DNA of 64,000 bases from Flaccisagitta enflata. Its lineage: Eukaryota; Chaetognatha; Sagittoidea; Aphragmophora. Location of the stretch: contig OZ231127.1 in assembly GCA_965153355.1 (NCBI GenBank), positions 73,842,001 through 73,906,000 on the forward strand, given 5' to 3'. Of the stretch, positions 41,532 through 55,680 are shown piece by piece. Made by a program: the position numbers and the translations under genes. Each line of letters opens with the position of its first letter. Position 1 is the first letter of the stretch. Below the pieces are notes generated by a model. The model saw only the letters and a program-made list of their open reading frames with translations. It was not told the DNA's origin and searched no databases.

Positions 41532-43466
41532 TTAACTGGCGGTCTGATTTTTCCAAGGCCTGGTTCGATTTTTCTTATTTCCAGGCTTGGGAGCGTCTTT
41601 TTGCGATAGGATCTGCTGACCGACTTTTTCTGCAGGAGAAGACGCTGGAGGTGGAGATGCTGCATCGCAATTCGGCGCCAGTCGAAATTTAGGACGCACA
41701 GCGGACGCAGTTTTAAAGTCGACGGCCATAGCCGCCTTTGCGCGTTCCACGGCTTCCTCTTTCTTCTTAGCCTTCATCGCACAGGCCTGCTTCTCCTTTT
41801 CAAGCTGCTTCTCCAGTTCCACGACTCGTTTATTGCCTTTGACCACCTCATTGTCCGCAGCCATCGCTGCTTGACGAGCATCGTCTCTCTCCTTTTGGAT
41901 GTTGCGACGAATCCTCTCGTCTAAGACTTGACGAGCCGCTTCAACTCGTTGACGCGGATTGAGCGACGCGAAGAAGTCTTTCGGAAGCCTTGATGCTAAA
42001 TTCTTCACCACACCCAATGGAGCATTTGAGGTCAGTGAAGAGGCTTCTCGTAGCAATGACTCGGCGATGTGGTGTCCATGCGCAGGATCAAAGGCTGGAT
42101 CCGACGGGGGAGGCGGGTTCTGCACTTGCTGCAGACCTTGGGCAGACTCGGTTTGCTGACGAGGCGCTACACCAGCTTTAACAGATGCTGAAGCACCGCC
42201 AACTAGTTCGCTTCCTACCGCTGCTTTTGATGGCTGCGAGTGAAAGGAAGACGCTCCCGTCTGCTGACCAGAGACTTGAGGTTTAACAGCGGACGCCGAA
42301 GCACCGCAAGTAGAACCTCCCTTGGTTGCTGCTTTATGCTTCTTCCCAGCTCTCTTGGTCTTCTTCCCCTTTGCTGCCGCTGCCCCAGGCGCCTGATTCA
42401 GCTTCTGGGTTGCTGCCAACGTTGCCGTCGACGAACCACTTGAAGCTTCTCCTTGGCCTTTGGGCGTTACTGCTGCAGGGGGCGCGCCTGGAGGCGCTTG
42501 AAGGGGGCCTTTGCTTTTGGAATCTGGCCCTTTTTGTTGACTCGGCACATTGCGCGTTTGTGGAGTCTTTCCCCGACGTGATCTCTTCGACTGTTGTGAG
42601 GGAGTGACGTCACGAGGACCCTGTTGCTGCTGATTTGGGGGATGAACCAATCCAGGGCGCGATTGACGACTTCCTGATGCTGTAGAGTGAATTGCCGCTG
42701 ATGTAGCTGCGGCTGCGTCGAGCACAAATACCGCTGGTGGAGTTGCGGAAGCGTCGACGGAAGTTGCTGCAGATGAAGTTGCAGTTGCATCAGGAGGCTT
42801 CGGAGCCGCATTCTTCCTCTTCGTCGCCTGGACCATGCGACGAACCTCCTTATCATGCTCCCTCCTTCTTTTGTTGCTTTGGATTTTGCGCTCCAGAGTC
42901 TCCGAGCCAAGCTCTGTTTGATTAGCCGATGAGCGCATGAGAGTTTGTTTGTTGCAGCACACTGAAAGTTTTTCAAACTCTTTGAAGAGGAGAGATACTC
43001 CGACGTCCGGACTGATGATACGATACCACCAACGTGCCTGCATCCGTTGGTGCTTCTCTTCCGGCGTCGCAGTGTCCACTTCCGGGTCAATGTCTTTCTC
43101 CACCGCCTCCCCATTCACCAACACCTCCTCTTCTGTTTCCATCCCCTCCTCCTCCACTCTTGCTCCATCATTGACCGATCTCTCTCTCTCTTCGCCCCCG
43201 CTGCGTTGACATGCAGCTGCAGACGCTTGATCACGAGACGCTGGGCGACCGAAATCAAGGCAGAATTGGCGAGGCGATGGGGGCAAATCCGATGATGATG
43301 ACGCCGCCGCGGAAGTGGTGGATAAGTCCGTCGGCGGCCGATTGATCGAGATCGCCTCGAACCTCCATCTCTGATGACCACCAATGGAGGAAGCGGCGGG
43401 GATCACGGCGTTGGATGGCTGTTGATGATTCACCAACGCATCATCGCGGTGACGCCTTTTATTAGC
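41532..43466 (-). CDS. Intact accessory ORF downstream of integrase (about 644 aa)
   Basis: Uninterrupted minus-strand frame. The first in-frame ATG is at 43466; the open frame extends about 39 codons further upstream without ATG. No function is recognised. It has an acidic segment (about residues 105-135 from the ATG), a compact segment around ARWWYRIISPDVG, a Lys/Arg cluster (SNKRRREHDKEVRRM), a long Ala/Pro/Gln/Ser-rich linker with a second basic cluster (KGKKTKRAGKKHK), and a C-terminal helical part with a likely coiled coil (VVELEKQLEKEKQ). There is no signal peptide or membrane segment, so it is not env-like. Basic clusters and coiled coil suggest nucleic-acid binding or self-assembly (inference). 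It remains open while gag-pol is broken. Confidence 0.75.
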   Translation of the reverse strand, partial: ANKRRHRDDALVNHQQPSNAVIPAASSIGGHQRWRFEAISINRPPTDLSTTSAAASSSSDLPPSPRQFCLDFGRPASRDQASAAACQRSGGEERERSVNDGARVEEEGMETEEEVLVNGEAVEKDIDPEVDTATPEEKHQRMQARWWYRIISPDVGVSLLFKEFEKLSVCCNKQTLMRSSANQTELGSETLERKIQSNKRRREHDKEVRRMVQATKRKNAAPKPPDATATSSAATSVDASATPPAVFVLDAAAATSAAIHSTASGSRQSRPGLVHPPNQQQQGPRDVTPSQQSKRSRRGKTPQTRNVPSQQKGPDSKSKGPLQAPPGAPPAAVTPKGQGEASSGSSTATLAATQKLNQAPGAAAAKGKKTKRAGKKHKAATKGGSTCGASASAVKPQVSGQQTGASSFHSQPSKAAVGSELVGGASASVKAGVAPRQQTESAQGLQQVQNPPPPSDPAFDPAHGHHIAESLLREASSLTSNAPLGVVKNLASRLPKDFFASLNPRQRVEAARQVLDERIRRNIQKERDDARQAAMAADNEVVKGNKRVVELEKQLEKEKQACAMKAKKKEEAVERAKAAMAVDFKTASAVRPKFRLAPNCDAASPPPASSPAEKVGQQILSQKDAPKPGNKKNRTRPWKNQTAS

Positions 43467-44165
43467 CATTTGCACGTCTACGACGGCGAGAAGGTCGCCA
43501 TTGAAGGCTGCCAACGCGACAGCCTCTTCCTCCGACCGCCCGAGCAGCGTGGTGGATGAATCGCCTCAGTCGAGCCGTCGTTGAAGAGTCGATGGAGATC
43601 CCAGGATCGTACGCGTCGACACGTCGGCTTCCGCCTCGGGAGACGCTGCTGGCCGGGGACATCTTGGCTCCCGACGGCGAGCCAAGATGCGAGCGGCCGT
43701 AGATGGAATACGTGTGTCGTCAGCCAGGAGGCGATGAATGTTGTTAAAAGAGACAGCTAATAATTATGGTGACTGTCTCTTACCATAAGACAGGGCGAAT
43801 GAATCAGTGTTTGATGTGTAAGTGAAATGGACAACATAATTGACAAGAGGAAAGATGAAAGCATGGATAATCAGAACCAAATATGAATAATAACAACTCT
43901 TTATAAATATAACAAGTCAGAGTCTCAATCACTCATATCTATAGTTACTAATGGACAGGCCCATGCGCCTTTTTCTCTCTCTCTCGAAACTTAGCGTTTT
44001 ATATGAATTAATTCAGCCGCACAAGCTGCAATAGGTCTTTGCGTCACGATCTTTCCATCCTGTCAGGCGTGGCCTCCGGACATGGGCTGACGAACCCTCG
44101 ACGCCCACGACCTCTAAGCTCAGTTGTGACGAGTGCGTTTGGAAGTCATGGCGATGACCATGTCA

Positions 44166-45070
44166 TCAACCGCAAAGTCTCTCTCGGATCTCGACCATTT
44201 GCTTGGCGCGTGAAGAAGCGACAAATATTCGACCCTCCACGATTTTAAACGCATCCACACCGCCGGTGCGCACGCCTCCAGTGAATCTTCGCGGAGTCGG
44301 CGTCAGAGTTGACGCCTTGTTGCACCAGATCCCAGAGGCATGGCCGGATGTTGATGGATTCCAGGATATGATTCGGTGTGAGGGCCTCAGAGTCATTTTG
44401 GATTCGCTGGCTGCTGTCAGAGGGCGGCGATTGAGATTCCTTCCTTCGACGACAGCAGTGTTGAAGGCGTCGGCGTGGAGGATGGCGCCAGTCGAGATGG
44501 AAGCAAGATGGCGCCTTAAAGAAACGACGATTCTCTCTCCCACACCCCTCCCATAGTAGGTGTCCTCACCGGCGTGATAAAATCCCACCGAAGGCCGCGC
44601 CGCTGCAATTCGGGAGTTGACGAGCGGTTCCAAGCTTCTATTTCCTTCTTGAGGATATTGTTGGCGCCGACTAGATTCGTTCCACAATCTGAAGTGAAAC
44701 GGCGGATTCTGGGCGCCTCGCTGCAAAAGCGGATGATTGCATTACCATCGCATCGGCTGACATGTTGAAGAGCAATTCCACGTGGACGGCGCGTGACACG
44801 AAACAGGTGAACGCTGCGATCCACACCTTGTGATCAGCACGCCCGTTCATTTTTACCATGAAATGCCCCATGACGTCCAATCCAGTCTCTGCAAAAACAG
44901 GCGCAGGATTGACGCGATTTGATGGAAAGATTGGCCATTTGCTGATTTGCGTTCTTTTCAGTTCTTCTGGCATCTAAAGCACGTATTGTGACGCTCTTGA
45001 CGGCCTGAAGACCTTTTGTAATCCACACAAATTGGCGTAATTGACACAATGTATGCTTTGCACCTGGCAT
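44166..45070 (-). pseudogene. BEL/Pao integrase region, frame-interrupted
   Basis: Reads KHTLCQLRQFVWITKG, then MANL, GLDVMGHF (first catalytic Asp), KVWIAAFTCFVSRAVHVEL, SDCGTNLVGA (second Asp; Cys where Asn is usual) and PTMGGVWERES (final Glu), followed by RNLNRRPLT and a C-terminal RDFAVDDMVIA-like segment. These are the standard BEL/Pao integrase blocks. They fall in different frames, so the copy cannot make one continuous integrase as read here. Confidence 0.88.
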
Positions 45071-45752
45071 TGAAAATCATTATGATGATAATGGCGAATT
45101 AATGATTTCACATTCTCGTCTTTGGTGACAGGATGAAGGGAAACTTAGCGTCATGAAAGCGATGTGAGCGTTTTCAATCGGCTGCCGGCAGATACCATCG
45201 TAAGTCGGCAGAAAAGGATTCAATTTCACAGCATCTCCTTGTTCTTTATGATAAAGTCATGACGGCTTTCTGGCTTGAAGACGTTTCCCAACTCCAAGTG
45301 TTCGAAGACGTCGGAATAATGATGCCGCTGCATTGACTTGATGAGCTGTTTGCGCGCCTCCTCCAAACGTCTTGCGTCACTTCCGGTTTAGGAAGGAGAT
45401 CCTTTGCTGCTCGTGTCTTCGCCCTTGGATACGCTCTCCACCTTTTGAGCTCTGATAAGAACCATACCGATCCGTAATTTAGCCATCCATTTCCCGAGAA
45501 GCTGCTGCAAGAAGTATCGCGTCAGCCACTTGTTTCTTTTCACTTTCAGCCACATACAATGCGGCGACTTGTGCAGAAATAGGGCACGTCGCGATGTTCG
45601 TCTTTGGCCATTGATCTTCGGGAAAACGGCACGTAAAAATGCAGGACCGTGATGGAATTGACGCCATTTTTCGGCTTCATAGGCCTGGATGCCTCTGCTG
45701 CAGTGGTCCGCCGGGTTGTTATTTGTGAATCAGCTTGCGCCACTGTTGAGGA
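45071..45752 (-). pseudogene. RNase H to integrase connection, decayed
   Basis: Contains the BEL/Pao-typical phrases ADHCSRGIQAYEAEKW and HHGPAFLR spread over frames, with the segment 45100-45460 poorly recognisable. Confidence 0.65.
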
Positions 45753-46138
45753 TCAGGCTCCCGCTGGATCTTGGAGAGACGGTGTGAAAAATACAGGCCT
45801 CGGTTTCGCCGTGTAAATCATCTTCAGTGCAGATTCAGAATCAGACCAAATCTGACGACAAGATTGTCCAATTCGATGGTCCTTCAGCAGCGTTTGGCTC
45901 TGCTTTTTCTGCGGATACAATCTCGGCGTGGGCAGCTGTTGTGACGCGAGTTTGGGATTAAGTGGAATGGCGTGGGATTTGGAAGCGATGAATGAAATGT
46001 GAACATCTCCATCTTGATGGACTTGACGTCGATATGCAACTGCTCCATATCCGCCTTTTGGAGCCGCATCACAAAAGATCTCAATTGTTACTTCCGCAAT
46101 GTCACTGTTGTCGACGCCGCCATTCCACCAGCGTTCAA
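45753..46138 (-). pseudogene. RNase H region of the BEL/Pao element
   Basis: EIFCDAAPKGGYGAVAYRR has the Asp of the FCDA motif. HISFIASKSHAIPLNPK, PTPRLYP and IWSDSESALKMI (second Asp) follow in order. The signature is typical of BEL/Pao RNase H. Confidence 0.85.
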
Positions 46139-46930
46139 TTATTGTTGTAGAAGAGGCCAAGATGAAGTGTAAGCGGAAGAAGGATTCCTCGACGCTCTCT
46201 TCCAAGGCGAATCCCATCCCACTTCCTGTGGACGACAGAGTTGAAGATATCGTCTGCCGATGTATGCGCTTGGGCTCCAAAATCCCAATGGATCATAAAG
46301 TTTAGCTTGCATGGAGACCAATTGGCGAGGTGTTTTTGCTCTAAGAGTTTTGAATTTCTCGTCGCAGATGAAGATGAAGACGTCTTCCGCCGGAAGCCAT
46401 GAGACGCCCAACACCTTCGTCGGCGCATCATCTTGCTTATCTGAGATAGGGAGTGGCACGTTCGGATCTCCATCCATCAATTGCAGAGCATTACTTTTCC
46501 ACTTCACAAGATCCATCCCGCCTTCAGCCATCGCCACCACTGCATCCACCTTCAACTGCAGTGCTTCGTCGACCGAATCCCCACCCCCACTTCCGTCGTC
46601 GACGTAGAAGCCCGGGCGAATAAGATCGTAGACGTTGTGGGGATATTTGGGCCGGATTACTTCAGCATGCTTTCTGACGGTGAAAGACGTGACGAATGAG
46701 CTGGATTGGCTGCCGAAGACATGTGATAAGAACAGATTCCAAATGGCTACTAATAGAGTACGGTCTTTGAACCAAAAGAATCTGAACAGATCAGCGTCGT
46801 CAGGATGGACGTGGATCTGGTGGAAAAACGCCTTTATATCACACATCAGCGATCTTCACACTGGCAAAGCATGAGGATGTCCATCAAGCTGTTCATCAAG
46901 TTTTGGACCTCCGACGAGCAAATCATTAGG
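46139..46930 (-). pseudogene. Reverse transcriptase of the BEL/Pao element
   Basis: NDLLVGGPKLDEQLDGH lies just upstream in another frame. CDIKAFFHQIHVHPDD (first catalytic Asp), FRFFWF, VFGSQSSSFVTSF and FYVDDGSGGGDS (YVDD box near 46595-46606) follow, then DLVKWKSN and VLGVSWLP, and AKLYDPLGFWSP, which marks the junction to the Pao-specific region. The core palm motifs look complete within a 236-residue frame, while the upstream fingers part is displaced. Confidence 0.92.
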
Positions 46931-47463
46931 TGAGATCCCGTCGGTCGCCGCACGCGCATTGTGACACACGCGCGTTTGCCGCACTAATTCAACAATATGA
47001 GCGGCAAGTAGCGCTTCTCAATGCCGTGATGGCGTCTCGGCTTTGTCAATCTCAATACGCCACTCCCGTCTCGTAAAACTTCTCGATTTCACGGAAGACT
47101 CTTTCTTTGAAGGCTGGATCACGCTTGGAGCGAAAACGTTGGTTACCGAGCAGCTTCATCGCAGTCGGTCGTGATTTCACTCTTCTCAGAATTTCCATGA
47201 TTTTTTATTGATAAATTTCCATGTGTCGGGAGCAAAGTATTTTTCACAATTGGGCAAAAATATGTCTTTTCCTCTAACGTTTTGCACGCTCTGACATTTT
47301 CAAGGGAATCACCCATCTCCTCTTGCGAGACGATTGATGATGCAAAATCATGGTAGAAGATGCGGTCAATGTTGCTGTTGAGGACGCGATTGTCGAGGAT
47401 GCGATCGATATTATCGTTGAGGACGACGGTCATCCGTCGCGATAGCGTTGATCGATGCAATAT
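46931..47463 (-). pseudogene. Protease to RT linker, decayed
   Basis: A 105-residue frame at 47143-47460 contains SIVSQEEMGDSLENVRAC, similar in position to the acidic linker before BEL/Pao RT. No complete domain. Confidence 0.5.
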
Positions 47464-47960
47464 CTAGTTCCTCTTTGCTGATTTTCCATACAGTCCAGCG
47501 AATAGACATCTGAAGCAAGTCAAAGATCCTGAAGGCCCTCGTAGTTTCTTGAGCGACGGCATCGCATGCGCCGCTCCGATGATCATCATCACACCACCTT
47601 CAGCTTCTGGAAATTTTATGCCTTCGATGTGAGGTTGGTCAGATAGGTCGCGGAGAAAAGGAGGAATATCGCGTTCACTCGTTAACAAATCACCCACCAA
47701 TGCGTCGTTGATGTAAATGACATATTCCTCATCGACCGAGTGCATAGTGAATGATGCGATGAAGCGATCCTCAACAACATGACTTCCCACAGTAATCACC
47801 GTCATTTGCACTGTTTTGTTGGAATCAGAAGACTGCGAATGACATTAGTTGCTGATCACGTCGCGATCAGCTAGGTCAAGTCCATAGCGTAAATCGTCCT
47901 CTGCGCACCGAAGAATTGTTTATGATAGTCACTGGAACAATCGGACGGACAACGTCGTCG
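47464..47960 (-). pseudogene. A17-type aspartic protease region (Pao peptidase)
   Basis: HIEGIKFPEAEGGVMMIIGA matches the conserved tail of the BEL/Pao retropepsin domain, where the family has a hydrophobic IGAD-like end. The catalytic DSG-like motif was not found in frame upstream. Confidence 0.65.
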
Positions 47961-48083
47961 AATGAAGAGACGGACCGCGACGTTGCCGTCGCCGCCAGTC
48001 ATGCCGTAGCGTTAGGAGAGATCACTTCCGTTGGATTGGCTGCCTCCGCCGTCGACGGAGCTGTTGGTGCTGCTGCAGCCGCA

Positions 48084-51000
48084 TCATCTGACTTTTTGAA
48101 GGGAGCCAGCGTGCCCTTTATTTCCCTGCTTATTTTCTCCTTTCTTCTCTTCCTTTTCTTCTTTCTTGTAGGTGCGCCCGTGGAGAATAGTTGCGTGCCG
48201 CTTCTTGCAGATCTGGCAAGTTGGTCTGTTCGCGCACCCTTTGGCGTTGTGTCCTGGCGCGAGACAGTGGAAGCAAAACTGACGAGACATGATCTTCTGA
48301 ACTCTCGCGTCCACCCACCAACTCCCCTGACAATTGGTGACACTCTTCCACGATGCATTCCACCACCTGCAGACGTTGCAGCGGTCCGTCGACTGCACTT
48401 TTTGCTTGCCATTGGTCAAGGCGTCCTCGTATGAAGATGGCGCCTCTTTTTCTGTTGTTGCAACTGCTGCCACTGATGCCGTTTTGCAGCTTGCGCCTTT
48501 GTTGAGCTGAATCACCGCATATGTTTCAATCATATGAACCAAGTTGTCGAATGAGAATAACTGTCCATTTTGGGCTGCTTCATGTTGCTTTCCCAGAATT
48601 TATCCATAAGATGAGGACCCTCTTGTGAGGATCTCCTGCAGCAGCTCGTGCGATAGCATTGTTGCACTTCTCCACAGGTCCTCGTAATCTTCTTTGCCTT
48701 TGCAACCTTGCAGACAAATTGAAATGCCTTGCATGGTCGGCCGACTGGATCTTCGCCTCTTTGACGATTTCGTTGAACAGCACCGCAATGTTGCAGCGCC
48801 TTGCCATAAAAACGACGTCCATTTTTGCGAAGGCGTCGTCAATTTCTCCTCTTGCTGGTGCTTCAGTTGCATCCCAATCGTCGCAGTTTCAATGATCTCC
48901 TTTGCCGGACCAGCAAACCACTTAGGCAATTCCAATAAGATGTCCATTTGCGTCAAGCCTTCATGCTTCTCAGCATCCTTGAACTTCCTCTTCCCCATCA
49001 TAAAATCGGTGGATGAAAGCTCCTGCAGAGGCTTCTCGGGTCTTGCTCTCTCAATGCTAGCATGAGGCCGATGTACGCCGCTCTTTCCTAAAACATGTCC
49101 AGAGCCGGATTGTTGGGCATCTGAACATGGACTTCCGGTGTGGGCCCATGATGGTGCTCACCTAGTGAGTACGCTGGGTTGTTGGGTCTTGACGTATTGA
49201 CCCCCGACTTTGATCGGAGATCTCTTTTTGGTGGGTTTTACGCTCACCCAATTTCTTCTTACTGATTCATCTGTTGTTGTGATCATCTTGATGGAATCGG
49301 GAGCATCAAAATCTTGGCGGACGTACTGTCGCTGTTGTTGTTCTTTTTTGTGTTTCTCTTCTTCTCTCGCATGGCAAGGTCAAAGTCTCTCTGCTGAATC
49401 TGCATCCTCAAGCTATCCACTTCCTGCTGCAAGCGTTGATTCTGCTGGATGACTTCCGCTTGAGGCGTTGCTAGAGGCGCTTGCGCTACTTCTGGCGCCT
49501 TCGGCTGCAATCCACTCGTTGTCTTCTTGGGAGCGACTTTTCTTCTCTCCTTATCTTGCAGCTGCTGTGCCAGCACGCGTCAACCTCCTGCCTCTGCCTC
49601 TTGCGCATCGCCTCCGTTGCATCACCTCCGCTTCCGGCTGTATTGAAGACTTTTTCCTCTTGATGGGGAAGACCAGTCTCCCTTCTAGCAGAATCAATCT
49701 GCTTCTCGAAGATCACTTCAGGTGCGGTAGGGAGAATCGTTGCTGCTGGAGTTTGGTGATGCTGATCCTGATGCTGTTGCTGTTGTTGAAGCCGTTGCTG
49801 CTGCCACCGTTGATGTTGAAGCTGCTGTTGCTGGTCAGGATACTGTTGCTGTTCATTCTGCTGCTGCAGTTGGCGCTGACGTTGTCCTTGCTGCTGCTGC
49901 TGCTCCGACTGTTGCTGCTGCTGCATCGCCTTGACGGACGTTTCTGACTGCATGATGTTGCTGTAAATTCAGGTGAACAATCCCGGATTGGAATTTCTGA
50001 AGATAGATCGACGGTCTTTTGGCGGATGCTGCGGCTGCTGCTTGTCCAGCTCAGACAACTGTCTAAGCTTCACATCCCGCTGCTCTAAAGCTCCACCAAT
50101 GCCGCCGTCGTTCAGGCTATTCCAGTGCTTTCGTTGCATTTCTGCCGCATTGTTGAATCTCGCTCTTCTATCTTCATCTAGGTGATTCCACTGCTGCTGG
50201 CCAAAGTTACACATTCTGTCGTATAACTCTTTGTCTTCTTGTGATGAGCTTAACTGTTGGAATCCCAATGGCACCGCGATCGCGTGCTGGGCTGTGCTGC
50301 CACCACCTTCACCTTCGGCCATCATGCGCAGGCGTTGTTCTGCAAGGCGTTGCTGTCTCTCTTCCTCTGTCTCTTCACTGACGTTCATGCTTTCGACAGG
50401 ATGGTTATTTGACGCTGGAGGATCCACTACCACCGCTGGGATCGCGGCGGAAGGTTGCTGTTGCTGCTGCATTTGCTGTTGCATACGTTCGTCTGCGTTA
50501 TTTTGCAGCTGTTGTTGTTGTTCATGTGGCTCATGAACCAGTTGATATGTTGTTGCAGCCCTTGTTGTTGTTGCTGTTGTTGCTGCTGCTGCTGGTGTTG
50601 TTGCTGTTGTTGAACCACATGTTGTGGCGCCGGCTGCAAAATTTGACGTTGTTGTTGGTCTTGTTGACGAAATTGTTGAAGATTGCTGCAACTGCTGCTG
50701 CTGCAACAGCTCTTGCTGCTGCTTACCGTTGAGCTGTCGTTTGCTGCTGCTCCTGTGGTCGGTGGGGTTGACGTTGCTGTTGGAGTTGCTGCTGCTGCAT
50801 CTGCAATTGATGCTGCTGCTGTTGCTCCTGCTGCTGTTCCTTTGCTCTCTCAGTTATTTGCTGCTGCATGTCATCTATCAACCGCCGGCCTTGTGTCATT
50901 TCCTCCTCCAGCTGGCTACCCCATCTGTCTCTCTCCGCACTCCTGTTGTGGCTTGCCGCCTTGCCCCCTCCTGCGGCGTCAGTCCGTTGATGATCCCACG

Positions 51001-51117
51001 ACCTCTTGCGGGAGCATCGGCGTAGTCGAGATCCGCAAGCATGTCGTCAGCTTGCTTCAGCTCCGTCGGGCTTATGCGCGCAAGTTCAATTTCAGCGAGA
51101 CCAAATCCGATACCCAT
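48084..51117 (-). pseudogene. BEL/Pao gag, Gln-rich, frame-interrupted
   Basis: From an ATG at 51117 (ELARISPTELKQADDMLADL) it passes through long Gln-rich segments (49486-50706), a coiled-coil-like part (QNQRLQQEVDSLRMQIQQ), a segment LTQMDILLELPKWFAG in the position of the BEL gag core, and two zinc knuckles: CFHCLAPGHNAKGC (CX2CX4HX4C) and CQICKKRHATILH (CX2CX3HX4H). The paired knuckle is characteristic of BEL/Pao gag. Frame shifts occur between the segments, several beside CAG-type repeats. Confidence 0.8.
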
Positions 51118-51865
51118 TGATTAGCGGCATCTCCTCTTTGGATACGACGATTTAAAAATTGGCACGCCAGTGGAGATGCACGCACCTGTCAGCGGGCCGG
51201 AAGTGTAGATACCGGATCCGTCGGGGATTTGGCGGCGTTACATCATGGTGTTGGAGCGCCAGTCACATTGTCACGGGCGGCATGAGTATCAGTTGGGAGA
51301 CTGTTCCATGAGAATTCATTGACGGGTCTTTTAAGATTCCCAATGTCATTGTGCATTGCGTTAACGATGTCGGCGTTGGAAGGAAAACCCTCTGGATAGT
51401 TTTCACGATCGAAGAAAAGCATGGAGTTCCATTCGCGCCGGATTCGACGCAGAGTGGACGCCGCGAATCGAAGAGGGTCGCCGGAGGCATCGAGTCGAGC
51501 GCCATTTGCCTTGCGTACGATATAAAGTCGTAGACCATGTCCCGAAGGCCGCCGTGTGAGCGCCATCCTGATTCTGGCGGCGTACGTCGAAATCATTCGT
51601 CCCTTCGGCGCAAGTAACAGCGGCGTCGAAAAGGCATCGACATCCTTCCATCTCCGCCGTGATGTCGTTTCTCATCGCGCATAAGCAATCCCGACCTGGA
51701 CACTGATTCAAGCAGAAGTGAGATACCACAGAGGACGTTGAAGAAAGCGGTCGAGCGGTGTGTCTCGTGCGTCTGTATGGCTGCCATTGTCCAATTTAAG
51801 CTTCGGAGGTCGAGATGGAAAGAATCGAGTCGTTAATTAGGTGTTGGGAAATATAGAGTGCATAC
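51118..51865 (-). other. 5' leader of the BEL/Pao element
   Basis: Short frames only, with no domain recognised. The primer-binding site should be next to 51865, but no convincing tRNA complement was identified by eye. Confidence 0.4.
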
Positions 51866-52367
51866 AGTTTCAACTGGCACTTGTCATGACGTCTATCTGA
51901 CTGTGACTTGTAGTGAAAGAAAGTTGCGCGGGTGGAAAATAGGAAGACGATCGATCTCGTTTGCTTTAACAAAAATTTCAACAACTGAAGAGAGAGGGAA
52001 AAATGAAAGGGAAAGTCGGCGTTAATGATGATCAGCAAACGCAAAAGATAACATGAAATCGAGATAGGACACAATAAAGGACAGAAACAGCACATGACAA
52101 CATGTTCATCTTCTTCAGAGCCCATGCCACCTGATCTCCACCCCTGCCCGGCCCATCCCATTAAATTCATCCATATCATCCCTATAACCAAGCTGATCGA
52201 ACTAGCGGTAAAAACCATACTAAAATCCGGCGATAAAAATGCAAAAGGGCAAAAGACAAAAATAACAGACCGGAAACAAGATAAAAAAACAACGTTAATA
52301 AAAGCAAAGACGCGTCTATAAAACTTACTTTTAGGCCCACTTTCGTTGGTTTCAACCCACAGTCTGT
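51866..52367 (-). repeat. 5' LTR of the BEL/Pao element
   Basis: About 502 bp. The minus strand has a TATA-like TTTTATAG near the upstream edge (around 52314-52321). It diverges from the 3' LTR by substitutions and small indels, so the insertion is not recent. Confidence 0.93.
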
Positions 52368-52951
52368 AGAGATGCGATCTCTTTCATGAAAATGGTTAGA
52401 ACCATATTCTGTTTATTCCAGCCCTCCTTCAATGCCCGCCCTCGCCTACGCAAAAAAATGGATTTAGAACCATATTCTGTTGGCCCCAGCCCTCGGCAAT
52501 GCCTGCACGCCCTCCCTTTCATGAAAATTTGTTAAACCATTTTTTGTTGCTTCCAGCACTCCCCCCCAAACCCGCCCTCCCTTTACCAAAAAAGGTTGTA
52601 ATCAAATTCTGTTGCTTACAGCCCTCCCTTCCAATGCCCGCCCTCCCTTTCATGAAAATGGTTAGAACCATATTTTGTTGCTTCCAGCCCTCCCTTCCAA
52701 TACCCGCCCTCCCTTTCATGAAAATGGTTAGAACCATAATCTGTTGCTTCCAGCCCTGCCTTCCAATGCCCGCCCTCCCTTTCATGAAAATGGTTAGAAC
52801 CATATTTTCTTGCTTCCAGCCCTCCCTTCCAATGCCCGCCCTCCCTTTCATGAAAATGGTTAGAACTATATTCTGTTGCTTCCAGCCCTCCCTTCCAATG
52901 CCTGCCCTCCCTTTCATGAAAATGGTTAGAACCATATTCTGTTTCTTCCAG

Positions 52952-55680
<2,729 letters not shown>

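Larger units (their letters stand above)
39573..52367 (-). mobile_element. BEL/Pao-type LTR retrotransposon, 12.8 kb
   Basis: Direct repeats at 39573-40077 and 51866-52367 bound an interior that encodes, in minus-strand order, gag with BEL-type zinc knuckles, A17-type protease region, reverse transcriptase (YVDD), RNase H, integrase with the GGVWER motif, and an extra ORF. The order PR-RT-RH-IN and the motif set are those of BEL/Pao. Gag and pol are broken by several frame changes. At almost 13 kb it is large for the group; the additional ORF and a long Gln-rich gag account for much of this. A target duplication and primer-binding site could not be fixed because the LTR edges are slightly diverged. 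Confidence 0.92.

Noticed and set aside
48600-51120. Plus-strand leucine- and cysteine-rich frames across the gag region
   Set aside because: Antisense shadows of Gln-rich CAG-type codons of the retrotransposon gag.
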